A DNA stretch of 19,827 bases from Cryomorphaceae bacterium (lineage in GTDB: Bacteria > Bacteroidota > Bacteroidia > Flavobacteriales > Schleiferiaceae): assembly GCA_022565745.1 (NCBI GenBank), contig JAIUMB010000022.1, positions 1 through 19,827 of the forward strand. The letters are read 5' to 3'. Positions 1 to 6,683 of this stretch are shown one piece after another; positions within the stretch are counted from its first letter, which is position 1; each line of letters begins with the position of its first letter. The notes beneath the pieces are model-generated. The model was not told where the DNA came from, made no database searches, and saw only the letters and a program-made list of their open reading frames with translations. A program made the position numbers and the translations under genes.

Positions 1-267
1 CGTATTGAAGGACGAACCAATCACCAAAACCCCGCCGTGGATAGCTTAACCGATAATTTTTCTTGGCATCTGGGCTTTTCAGAAAATGCCATTGAAAATA
101 TAACTTTGCCATTGCCCGCTCACGACAACTGGACACTGACATTTGATATCAAGCATTTATTTTCTAAAGTTCGCGTACCCGAAGAGATGTTTACCATGAA
201 CGTTAGGCGTGCTCAAATAGACAACAACATTGCCAGCATCATGAGCGAATCATTTGAGATCAAATGA
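1..267 (+). CDS. MbnP-like protein, C-terminal fragment
   Basis: The reading frame is open from the first base of the window and ends at TGA 265-267, so only the last 88 codons are present and the true start lies outside. The end of the protein resembles the MbnP family: a hydrophobic 'W.L.FDIKHLF' strand, a proline-containing stretch, then an 'A..DNNIASIM..SFEI' tail, compared with the usual 'A..IA.N...MF.I' ending. MbnP proteins are periplasmic or lipid-anchored partners of the di-haem enzyme MbnH, which in the methanobactin system oxidises a tryptophan of MbnP to kynurenine. A di-haem peroxidase gene of that type lies at 2541-3527, which supports the call. Family assignment from such a short tail is tentative. 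The stop overlaps the end of the convergent gene by 18 bp, inside an inverted repeat. Confidence 0.55.
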   Translation, partial: RIEGRTNHQNPAVDSLTDNFSWHLGFSENAIENITLPLPAHDNWTLTFDIKHLFSKVRVPEEMFTMNVRRAQIDNNIASIMSESFEIK

Positions 268-270
268 TTC
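247..270. repeat. Perfect 11-bp inverted repeat at convergent gene ends
   Basis: GAATCATTTGA at 247-257 and its exact reverse complement TCAAATGATTC at 260-270 are separated by only GA. Both stop codons of the convergent genes lie inside it (TGA 265-267 on +, TGA 252-250 on -). Both proteins therefore end in nearly the same residues, ESFEIK and ESFDLK. The stem is AT-rich and no T-run follows on either strand, so it is not a classical terminator, although it could fold in both transcripts. Confidence 0.8.
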
Positions 271-1236
271 TCTGAGTGCATTTAACTCACTCATCAAAAC
301 ACTTAAATCTTGCTTCATTAACGCCACAAATGATTCTACTTGATCCAACAAGTTTGATCTGTTAGAAAGCTGCTCCGCGGCATATTTTCCGCCTTCACCG
401 AAATACAAATCAATTTTTTCTTCATCGGCCTCCACATCAAAGCGATTGAAACGCTTCCAACGATGAACCAACTCCTCTCTCAGTGTCAATCCATCTCTGC
501 TGATTGAGCTTCCTCCATTTAAATAAAACCATACGGATGGTGGAAACAACGAGGACGTTTTTTCACCTTTCCATATTTCTGCCAAATGGTTGCGTGGATG
601 ATAAAACAAAACATTGGTCTTTTGGAAAAAGATGAATCCCGCCAAAACAACCTCCGATAAAGCCGTAGTGATACCTATCCATTCGGCAGCCAGTTCGTTG
701 CCCGCACTTAAAAATGCCACAGCCGACAAAGCACCAACAGCGCCAATGGATATGGCCGCAACGGTTAACCTAGTCTCTCTAGAGGATTGCCTATTCAATA
801 AGTATCCTGCTATTTGCTCAGAGCGCTCTTCCTCACAGTCGATTTCAGCAGCCGTAGCCGATACTTCTAGTGATGCTTGCTGAAGCTTCCATTGAATGGC
901 TTCCATCTGCATCAACTGCTCCAAACGACTCTCTTGATCCTTCAGGCTGTCTTGCAAGCTTAGCACATAAGCTTCCACCACCTCTTCCACTTGAATGGCG
1001 CGCATGATCCTCAAACTTTCCTCAGAAAAAATATCGGCCAATACTGGAGAAACCTGTTTTACGTTAAAGGGCTGCGGCAAATCTGATTTATCGTATTGGT
1101 AATCTGGCAACTGCTGACAAACGCTGCGTTCCAATGTCGCATAAACACCCTTTAATTCTGTTGTTTTACACGACGATATCAATATTGATACACCGATTAT
1201 GTAAAACAAATTCTTTAATACCTTAAATGCATTCAT
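250..1236 (-). CDS. Putative lipoprotein with two internal hydrophobic segments, unknown function
   Basis: I do not recognise this 328-residue protein. It starts with a lipoprotein signal peptide: a short basic N-terminus, a hydrophobic stretch, and a lipobox LISSC with the lipidated Cys at residue 23. Residues 85-150 are rich in Gln, Glu and Leu and look like a coiled coil. Two hydrophobic segments follow at about 157-177 and 184-205. The C-terminal third is soluble and charged, with aromatic residues (FPPSVWFYLNGG near 231-242) and a final helix. The start ATG overlaps the stop of the upstream antiporter gene as ATGA (1236-1233), which indicates translational coupling and a shared transcript. 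A role with the antiporter is an inference from this arrangement only. Two membrane segments inside a lipoprotein are unusual. Confidence 0.8.
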   Translation of the reverse strand: MNAFKVLKNLFYIIGVSILISSCKTTELKGVYATLERSVCQQLPDYQYDKSDLPQPFNVKQVSPVLADIFSEESLRIMRAIQVEEVVEAYVLSLQDSLKDQESRLEQLMQMEAIQWKLQQASLEVSATAAEIDCEEERSEQIAGYLLNRQSSRETRLTVAAISIGAVGALSAVAFLSAGNELAAEWIGITTALSEVVLAGFIFFQKTNVLFYHPRNHLAEIWKGEKTSSLFPPSVWFYLNGGSSISRDGLTLREELVHRWKRFNRFDVEADEEKIDLYFGEGGKYAAEQLSNRSNLLDQVESFVALMKQDLSVLMSELNALRESFDLK

Positions 1237-2471
1237 TGACTAGATCGCTTATACATTTTTTTAAATATATGGTCGTATGGCACCTTAAAATACTGCTTTG
1301 GTTGAGTGATGTATATGCCTTTGGGTCCCGAAAAAATATAAGCCAAAATGCAGGCTATTAAAATATAAATCCCTCCGGTAAAACCGAACAACTCCAACCC
1401 CATTACTGTACATGCAATGGGCGTATTGGTTGCTCCGGCAAATACCGCCACAAAACCCATCCCTACCATTAATGCCAACGGCAAAGGCACCACATACGCC
1501 AATGCATTGCCCAAGGTGGCTCCAACAAAAAACAAAGGCGTTACTTCCCCACCTTTAAACCCTGCACCCAATGTAAAGGCCGTAAATAGTGTTTTTACCA
1601 AAAAGTCATAAATGGGTAGTTTGCTTTGAAAGGCTTCCTCTATTACCGGAATACCCAGACCGATATACTTTGTAGTTCCTATTGAAAACACCACCACCGC
1701 TAAAACCACTCCGCCTATCACTGGTCTTAGTGGTGAATACCTAATGTAGTTGCCAAACAAACTCCCAAAAAGGTGATTGGATTGAGAAAAGGTAAATGCG
1801 CCAAATCCAAAAATCACACCTGCCAAAGCGGCCCAAAATATATTTTGCGCGGTCAATACAGGAGCACTTACAATGTACATATCATACATGGTATGGTGTA
1901 CTTGTAAAGCCATACAGGTCCAGTCGCCAACAAAAGCAGAAATCACTATGGGAACCAGCCGTTTCCACTTAAAACTATCCAGTCGAAGCACCTCAAAAGC
2001 AAATATGATTGCTGCCCAAGGCGTGCCAAATACGGAAGCAAAACCGGCAGAGGTCCCCATCATCAAAAGCAACTTCCGGTCAATGTTGGACATTTTCATC
2101 CACCTGGTAAAACGGTCGGCTATTGCCGCACCCATTTGAATGGCCGTGCCTTCACGGCCAGCACTTCCGCCAAATAAATGCGTTATAACGGTTCCCAACA
2201 GAACCATAGGCGCCATTCTAAAGGGAATGACCTTTTTAGGCTCTTGATATTCTTCTATGATTTGGTTATTGCCTCGTACTACTGATTTTCCGTATTTGTA
2301 ATACCCCCATCCTATAAGTAAACCTGCCAAGGGTAAAAACAAAATAATCCATACATTGTCTTCTCTATAATCGGTGGCCCAATGGAGCGCATGAAGAAAT
2401 ATTGCTGAAGCCGCTCCTCCGCCAATCCCAACCAATACCGAGACAAACAGCCAACGGGCCAATAATTTCAT
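1233..2471 (-). CDS. CLC-F-type fluoride/proton antiporter
   Basis: This is a 412-residue polytopic membrane protein of the CLC chloride channel/transporter family. The gating glutamate motif GSAGREGT is at residues 102-109, with Glu107 as the external gate. The helix-N filter, normally GxFxP, reads GGEVTP at 307-312. As I recall the CLC-F literature, GREGT together with GGEVT marks the subclass that exports fluoride in exchange for protons. The usual GSGIP filter is replaced by RGNNQIIEE near 66-74, which also argues against an ordinary chloride transporter. An in-frame TTG at 2489 would add six codons, but it lies inside the -7 promoter element, so I place the start at ATG 2471. The probable role is relief of cytoplasmic fluoride toxicity. 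The downstream lipoprotein gene overlaps the stop by 4 bp. Confidence 0.85.
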   Translation of the reverse strand: MKLLARWLFVSVLVGIGGGAASAIFLHALHWATDYREDNVWIILFLPLAGLLIGWGYYKYGKSVVRGNNQIIEEYQEPKKVIPFRMAPMVLLGTVITHLFGGSAGREGTAIQMGAAIADRFTRWMKMSNIDRKLLLMMGTSAGFASVFGTPWAAIIFAFEVLRLDSFKWKRLVPIVISAFVGDWTCMALQVHHTMYDMYIVSAPVLTAQNIFWAALAGVIFGFGAFTFSQSNHLFGSLFGNYIRYSPLRPVIGGVVLAVVVFSIGTTKYIGLGIPVIEEAFQSKLPIYDFLVKTLFTAFTLGAGFKGGEVTPLFFVGATLGNALAYVVPLPLALMVGMGFVAVFAGATNTPIACTVMGLELFGFTGGIYILIACILAYIFSGPKGIYITQPKQYFKVPYDHIFKKMYKRSSQ

Positions 2472-2486
2472 AAAGTTGATTTTCGA

Positions 2487-2518
2487 CAAAAGTAACTGTT
2501 GATATATTTAAGTGCAAA
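2487..2518 (-). promoter_or_regulatory. Bacteroidota promoter of the CLC-F gene
   Basis: Read on the - strand, TTTG (2518-2515) is followed by 20 bases and then TACTTTTG (2494-2487). This fits the -33 TTTG / -7 TAnnTTTG consensus well. Transcription would start near 2481, leaving a leader of about 10 nt before ATG 2471. That short leader leaves no room for a fluoride riboswitch. Confidence 0.7.
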
Positions 2519-2528
2519 TTCAATGTCG

Positions 2529-2536
2529 TACCTTTG
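2529..2536 (+). promoter_or_regulatory. -7 element of the di-haem peroxidase promoter
   Basis: TACCTTTG matches TAnnTTTG exactly and lies 4 bp before ATG 2541, so that ATG would be leaderless or nearly so; ATG 2553 would have a leader of about 10 nt. The -33 region is poor (TTTA at 2507-2510). It lies back to back with the CLC-F promoter. Confidence 0.5.
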
Positions 2537-2540
2537 TATC

Positions 2541-3527
2541 ATGCAAAAGATAATGAATGTTACCATTCTTACACTTCTCTTTTTTACGCTAACCACTCAG
2601 TGCAAATATAAAGAGCAGCAAGATCGCTATCCTGTTCCACACCACGGCTTTGCCGATCTGCCTATTCCCGACGACAATCCCATGAAACCGGAAGTCATCG
2701 CTTTGGGACGCAAGCTTTTTTTTGATCCCATTTTATCGCGTGATGGTAGTATTTCTTGTGGAAGTTGCCATTTTCCCGAAAAAGCCTTTACCGATGGTCG
2801 CTCTGTGAGTATTGGTGTAAAAGGTCGAAAAGGCACCCGTAATGCACCTACGCTCTACAACGTGGCCTATCACCCCTATTTTTTTCTCGAAGGTGGTAAT
2901 CCAGTATTGGAAACGCAAATGCTTGGCCCTCTTGAAACACCGGAGGAGATGGACTTTAACATGGTAGAGTTATCGGAGCGACTGCAAAATCACACCGAGT
3001 ACCCGGAACTCTTTGCCGCAGCATTTCCAGATAGAACGGTAGAACCATATACCATTTCTCGCGCCATTGCCGCCTACGAACGATCCTTATTAAGTGGAAA
3101 CAGTGACTTTGACAAGTTTTATTACTTTGGTGACAGCTCCGCACTTAGTGATCGTCAACTAAGAGGCTGGCAAATTTTTAAAACCACCTGTACGTCATGC
3201 CATAGCGGTTTCACTCTTAGTCATTTTAAATTTGAAAACATTGGGCTTTACGAGCATTACGAAGATTACGGTAGAATGAGGGTTACCCGCGATACCGCCG
3301 ATTGGGGAAAAGTTAAAACACCAACCCTAAGAAATATTGCACTCACGGCTCCTTACATGCACGATGGCAGCATGCATTCATTGAGAGAAGTCATTGAACA
3401 CTACAATAAAGGCGGCAAAGACCACCCCAACAAAAGTCCGCTGATCCAACCTCTTAACCTAAACGAAGAAGACAAAGAGGCGTTGGAAGCGTTTATGCAT
3501 GCGCTGACCGATATAACCATTAACTAG
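2541..3527 (+). CDS. Di-haem cytochrome c peroxidase, MbnH/MauG type
   Basis: From ATG 2541 the product is 328 residues with two haem-c attachment motifs, CGSCH at 73-77 and CTSCH at 217-221. This spacing is typical of bacterial di-haem peroxidases, MauG and MbnH. The N-terminal half carries 'LGRKLFFDPILSRDGSISCGSCH' (quoted from residues 55-77 in part: LGRKLFFDP, then RDGS) and 'GTRNAPTLYN'; the C-terminal half carries 'KTPTLRNIALTAPYMHDGS'. The N-terminus is hydrophobic and exported. LTTQC at 17-21 could be a lipobox, but Gln before the Cys is atypical, so lipidation is uncertain. The enzyme reduces peroxide, or oxidises a protein tryptophan as MbnH does. A probable MbnP-like partner gene ends at 267, beyond two reverse-strand genes. 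ATG 2553 is an alternative start but would remove the basic residue before the hydrophobic segment. Confidence 0.85.
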   Translation: MQKIMNVTILTLLFFTLTTQCKYKEQQDRYPVPHHGFADLPIPDDNPMKPEVIALGRKLFFDPILSRDGSISCGSCHFPEKAFTDGRSVSIGVKGRKGTRNAPTLYNVAYHPYFFLEGGNPVLETQMLGPLETPEEMDFNMVELSERLQNHTEYPELFAAAFPDRTVEPYTISRAIAAYERSLLSGNSDFDKFYYFGDSSALSDRQLRGWQIFKTTCTSCHSGFTLSHFKFENIGLYEHYEDYGRMRVTRDTADWGKVKTPTLRNIALTAPYMHDGSMHSLREVIEHYNKGGKDHPNKSPLIQPLNLNEEDKEALEAFMHALTDITIN

Positions 3528-3586
3528 AAGAGAGAGACGTAACATGCTTGGTCTTTTCGGGCATTAAATATCAATAGCATGTCATT

Positions 3587-3618
3587 TTTCTAATTCAAAA
3601 AAAAATGTTATACTTTTG
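3587..3618 (+). promoter_or_regulatory. Promoter upstream of shikimate kinase
   Basis: TACTTTTG at 3611-3618 matches the -7 consensus TAnnTTTG. A weak -33-like TTTC lies at 3587-3590, 20 bp upstream. The predicted leader to ATG 3654 is about 30 nt. Confidence 0.5.
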
Positions 3619-3653
3619 TATCTTCGAATACACTTGACAAAAAGCATTACAAC

Positions 3654-4172
3654 ATGAAGAAAGATTACCCCAAAAAAATAGCATTGGTTGGATATATGGG
3701 TGCTGGTAAAACCCACCTAGGACGAGCATTAGCAGTAGAATTAAAACTTCCCTTTTTTGATTTAGACTGTGTTATTGGTCAAATATGTGGCTGTAATCAA
3801 TCGGACCTCATGCGAAGAAAAGGCGAATTAGCCTTTAGAGAAGCCGAAAATAAAGCTCTGAAGATGGTGCTTGGAAAAGATAGATTTGTCTTAGCCTGCG
3901 GTGGCGGGACGCCTGCTTATTACGACAATATGGAACAACTAACGAAAAACGCACATGTCGTCTATCTGGACTGCAACATACCCACGCTGGTGAATCGACT
4001 TCTTCCAGAAAAATGTATGCGCCCTCTCATCGAAAAAGTTGCCGACGAAGAGTTGGAGGAATTTATTGCCAAACATCTATTCGAGCGCCGTCCCTATTAC
4101 GAAAAAGCACATATTAAAGTAGAAGCCAACGACGACATTTCTGTTGACCACCTGTTGCCGCAAATCGCATAA
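3654..4172 (+). CDS. aroK: Shikimate kinase
   Basis: The product phosphorylates shikimate with ATP to shikimate 3-phosphate, the fifth step of the chorismate pathway for aromatic amino acids, in the cytoplasm. The 172-residue length is normal for AroK. The Walker A loop GYMGAGKT is at 13-20. The shikimate-binding set is intact: Asp36/Asp38 in FDLD, Arg62 in FRE, and GGG at 83-85. The lid arginine is Arg123 in MRPLI, and RRPYYEKA at 145-152 carries the adenine-side arginine. The gene has its own -7 element and converges with bshA, 62 bp apart, with no clear terminator between them. ATG 3654 gives a full-length N-terminus and no upstream in-frame alternative is needed. Confidence 0.95.
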   Translation: MKKDYPKKIALVGYMGAGKTHLGRALAVELKLPFFDLDCVIGQICGCNQSDLMRRKGELAFREAENKALKMVLGKDRFVLACGGGTPAYYDNMEQLTKNAHVVYLDCNIPTLVNRLLPEKCMRPLIEKVADEELEEFIAKHLFERRPYYEKAHIKVEANDDISVDHLLPQIA

Positions 4173-4234
4173 TCAGCCATCGTGATTAAGGTTTAATGCA
4201 TGATAGCGACATTCCTGATGGATAATTCCCCTCC

Positions 4235-5356
4235 CTACTTTTTAATAACACGAATGTATAAAGCCTCGTAATGAGGTGCGACATTGACTATATCAAACAA
4301 TAGCGATCTCTTCTTCGCCGCCACCCGTAGGGTTTCTTCTAGTGCGGGACTAGAAAAAATATCTAAAATATGAGATACCATGCCATCAATATCCCCTACA
4401 TCAGTGGTATATCCCGTTACGCCATGAATATTCACTTCTGGCAATCCCCCGGTGTTGCTGCTTATTACAGGTACCCCGCAGGCCATGGCTTCTAGTGCAG
4501 ACAAGCCAAAACTTTCTTTCTCAGAAGGAAGCATAAACACATCTGTACATCGTAAAATTCGATCAATATCAAGGACTTTTCCGGTAAAAATCACATCGTC
4601 GTAAACATTTAGCTCACCGGCCAGCAAGCGAGCGTGTTCCTTTTCCGGACCATCTCCCACCAGCAGCAGGCGTGCTTTCACGTGTTTTCTTACCTCTGCA
4701 AATACACGAACGATATCTCTTAGCCGCTTTACCGGTCTGAAGTTGCTTATATGGGTAATAATGCGCTCCCCTTCTGGTGCAAATTGACGCCTCAAACACT
4801 CCTTTGGTGTTTCGTAAAGTCGTTTATCTATAAAATTGGGGATGACTTCAATTTCCTTCTTGATATCAAAAAAAGATTTCGTGTCACTTTTTAAGCTTTC
4901 CGAGACACTGGTAACAATATCTGATGAATTAATACTAAAGTTAACCGCATCGCGGTAAATGGGATTTTTACCCACCAAGGTTATATCCGTGCCGTGAAGT
5001 GTAGTGATTACCGGGATATCGATGCCTTCTTCAGCGAGAATCTTTTTGGCCATAAACGCAGCATAGGCGTGAGGTATGGCATAGTGAACATGAAGCACGT
5101 CAAGTTTCCACTTTCTGATGACCTGTACCATTTTAGAACTAAGTGCCAGTTCATACGGTTGATAATGAAACAGCGGATAATCATGCATACTCACCTCATG
5201 GTAGAACGTATTAGGCTGAACGGTATTCAGCCTCACCGGTTGATCGTAAGTAATAAAATGAGCGTTGTGGCCTTTGCTGGCAAAGTACTTTCCTAATTCA
5301 GTAGCGATTACACCTGATCCACCAAAAGTGGGGTAACATACAATTCCAATATTCAT
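4235..5356 (-). CDS. bshA: N-acetyl-alpha-D-glucosaminyl L-malate synthase (bacillithiol step 1)
   Basis: This 373-residue GT4-family (GT-B fold) glycosyltransferase matches BshA, which joins UDP-GlcNAc and L-malate in the first step of bacillithiol synthesis in the cytoplasm. The N-terminus 'IGIVCYPTFGGSGVIATELG' (residues 3-22), 'YPLFHYQPYELALSSK' at 60-75 and 'LHVHYAIPHA' at 88-97 are characteristic of BshA rather than of general GT4 enzymes. The donor-binding E(x7)E motif is Glu281...Glu289 in 'ESFGLSALEAMACG'. HGTD is at 121-124. Bacillithiol is the low-molecular-weight thiol of many Bacteroidota, so the gene fits the host. ATG 5356 lies about 20 bp after a -7 element. The start overlaps no neighbour, and the gene diverges from the YciO/TsaC-type gene. 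Confidence 0.9.
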   Translation of the reverse strand: MNIGIVCYPTFGGSGVIATELGKYFASKGHNAHFITYDQPVRLNTVQPNTFYHEVSMHDYPLFHYQPYELALSSKMVQVIRKWKLDVLHVHYAIPHAYAAFMAKKILAEEGIDIPVITTLHGTDITLVGKNPIYRDAVNFSINSSDIVTSVSESLKSDTKSFFDIKKEIEVIPNFIDKRLYETPKECLRRQFAPEGERIITHISNFRPVKRLRDIVRVFAEVRKHVKARLLLVGDGPEKEHARLLAGELNVYDDVIFTGKVLDIDRILRCTDVFMLPSEKESFGLSALEAMACGVPVISSNTGGLPEVNIHGVTGYTTDVGDIDGMVSHILDIFSSPALEETLRVAAKKRSLLFDIVNVAPHYEALYIRVIKK

Positions 5357-5376
5357 GTGTTATTTTTTATGGTCTA

Positions 5377-5390
5377 CAAAAATACCTTTG
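5377..5390. promoter_or_regulatory. Interlocked divergent -7 elements (bshA / tsaC-like)
   Basis: The + strand reads TACCTTTG at 5383-5390 and the - strand reads TATTTTTG at 5384-5377. Both match TAnnTTTG, and they share the self-complementary TA at 5383-5384. Predicted start sites are near 5371 for bshA and 5396 for the + gene. The -33 partners are weak: for - a GTTG at 5410-5407 with a 22-bp spacer, and for + nothing convincing. Confidence 0.55.
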
Positions 5391-5426
5391 CGCATTAAAG
5401 TAGTATCAACGAAATTTGTAAAAAAA

Positions 5427-6053
5427 ATGGCTGACTTTATTCGACTTTATCCCGAGAACCCTAACGAACGTCATGTTCAGCAGATTATTGACGTTTTACG
5501 CCAAGGAGGAGTCATCATTTACCCTACCGATACGGTGTATTCCATAGGATGTGATTTAACCAATGCCAAGGCCGTGGAAAAGGTGGCTCGACTAAAAGGC
5601 ATTAAGGCAGAAAAAGCCGACTTCTCTATCATCTTCAACGATTTATCAATGCTATCAACCTATACCAAGTCGGTTGACACACCAACGTTTAAAATCTTAA
5701 AAAAGGCCTTGCCCGGCCCATATACCTTTATTCTTAACGCCAGCAGCGCGATTCCCAAGCTCTTTAAAAACAAAAAGAAAACCATTGGTATCAGAATTCC
5801 AGACAACAGTATTCCCCGGATAATTGTAGAGAAATTGGGTAATCCTATTATTGCTACGTCTGTTCACGACGATGATGACGTGATAGAATACACCACCGAT
5901 CCCGAACTTATTCTGGAAAAATTTGACGATTTGGTTGACTTAGTAATAGATGGCGGATACGGCGACAATTTTGCTTCAACGGTAATCGATTTTACGGGAG
6001 ACACACCCGAAGTTATTCGCGAAGGCAAAGGTGATCTGGATCTTATTTTTTAG
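5427..6053 (+). CDS. YciO/TsaC/Sua5-family protein (threonylcarbamoyl-AMP synthase-like)
   Basis: The family makes threonylcarbamoyl-AMP from threonine, bicarbonate and ATP for the t6A37 modification of tRNAs reading ANN codons. The product is 208 residues, a single YrdC-like domain without the C-terminal Sua5 domain. 'YPTDTVYSIGCD' near residues 32-43 is the nucleotide-binding signature, and 'LPGPYTFIL' and 'IGIRIPDN' follow. 'FSIIFNDLSMLSTYTK' and the overall layout resemble YciO more than TsaC, and the activity of YciO proteins is less certain, so I leave the symbol empty. I chose ATG 5427. The frame is open back to 5355 but that segment overlaps the divergent promoters. ridA follows 27 bp downstream, probably on the same transcript. 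Confidence 0.85.
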   Translation: MADFIRLYPENPNERHVQQIIDVLRQGGVIIYPTDTVYSIGCDLTNAKAVEKVARLKGIKAEKADFSIIFNDLSMLSTYTKSVDTPTFKILKKALPGPYTFILNASSAIPKLFKNKKKTIGIRIPDNSIPRIIVEKLGNPIIATSVHDDDDVIEYTTDPELILEKFDDLVDLVIDGGYGDNFASTVIDFTGDTPEVIREGKGDLDLIF

Positions 6054-6080
6054 CTTTTCTAAAATAATCAACAATAAATC

Positions 6081-6464
6081 ATGGAAAAACGCATCATCAA
6101 AACCAAACAGGCACCTGCACCTATTGGCCCCTATAATCAGGCCGTGGTGTCTAATGGCTTGGTTTATTGTAGTGGCCAAGTTGCCATCGACCCTTCGAAT
6201 GGACATTTCATCAACGAGAATGTAGAAGTGGAAACAATGCAAGTTCTTAAAAACTTAAAAGCGGTGCTTAACGAAGCTGGAAGCGATTTTAGCAAGGTAT
6301 TGAAGTGCTGCATTTTTTTAACCAACATGGACGACTTTACGGTGGTCAATGAGGTTTACAAAAAGGCATTTGGTGAGGAGCATGCACCAGCAAGAGAAAC
6401 GGTTGAAGTGAGCAGACTACCCGCCAACGCCAGGGTAGAAATTTCGTGTATTGCCGGGATATAA
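6081..6464 (+). CDS. ridA: RidA family enamine/imine deaminase
   Basis: RidA hydrolyses reactive 2-aminoacrylate and related enamines/imines released by PLP enzymes such as threonine dehydratase, giving the 2-ketoacid and ammonia. The 127-residue length is standard for this trimeric family. Active-site residues of the RidA subfamily are present: Tyr18 in 'GPYNQA', Arg105 in 'PARETVEVSRLP', and Glu120 in 'ARVEISCIA'. 'YCSGQVAIDP' at 29-38 is the conserved N-terminal strand. It lies 27 bp after the YciO/TsaC-like gene and is probably co-transcribed. Its transcript can end at the bidirectional hairpin at 6633. ATG 6081 gives the standard N-terminus. Confidence 0.92.
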   Translation: MEKRIIKTKQAPAPIGPYNQAVVSNGLVYCSGQVAIDPSNGHFINENVEVETMQVLKNLKAVLNEAGSDFSKVLKCCIFLTNMDDFTVVNEVYKKAFGEEHAPARETVEVSRLPANARVEISCIAGI

Positions 6465-6626
6465 GACCGTTCATTTGCAGGCTGCGTAAAAACCCGTTTT
6501 AACTTCAGTGTACACTAATTTCCGCTGAAGCGTTAATCCAATAATAATGGACTTTACTTATAGTTCCCGCATGTTTTTGTCTCATTTCTGAGTAAAAAGA
6601 AAAAAAACCATCACTCCATTATAAAA

Positions 6627-6656
6627 CAAAAAGCCGAGCGTTTGCTCGGCCTTTTT
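6627..6656. terminator. Bidirectional rho-independent terminator (ridA / OmpA-family gene)
   Basis: The stem GCCGAGC (6633-6639) pairs with GCTCGGC (6644-6650) around a GTTT loop. It is flanked by an A-run on the left and CTTTTT on the right, so each strand has a T-run after the stem. It lies between two convergent genes ending at 6464 and 6684. The remaining bases from 6465 to 6626 hold no gene that I can see. Confidence 0.85.
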
Positions 6657-6683
6657 AAATATCAGCGAATAATCTAAAATGGA

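Noticed and set aside
614..883. Open frame of 89 codons on the + strand
   Set aside because: It lies fully inside the lipoprotein gene on the opposite strand, has low-complexity Ala/Ser-rich composition and no own signals.
2471..2518. Fluoride (crcB) riboswitch before the CLC-F gene
   Set aside because: The leader is only about 10 nt by the predicted promoter, and the characteristic pseudoknot sequence is absent.
3542..3582. ACATGCT/AGCATGT pair followed by CATTTTT as a terminator after the peroxidase gene
   Set aside because: The arms are 7 bp with a 27-base loop, too weak to call.
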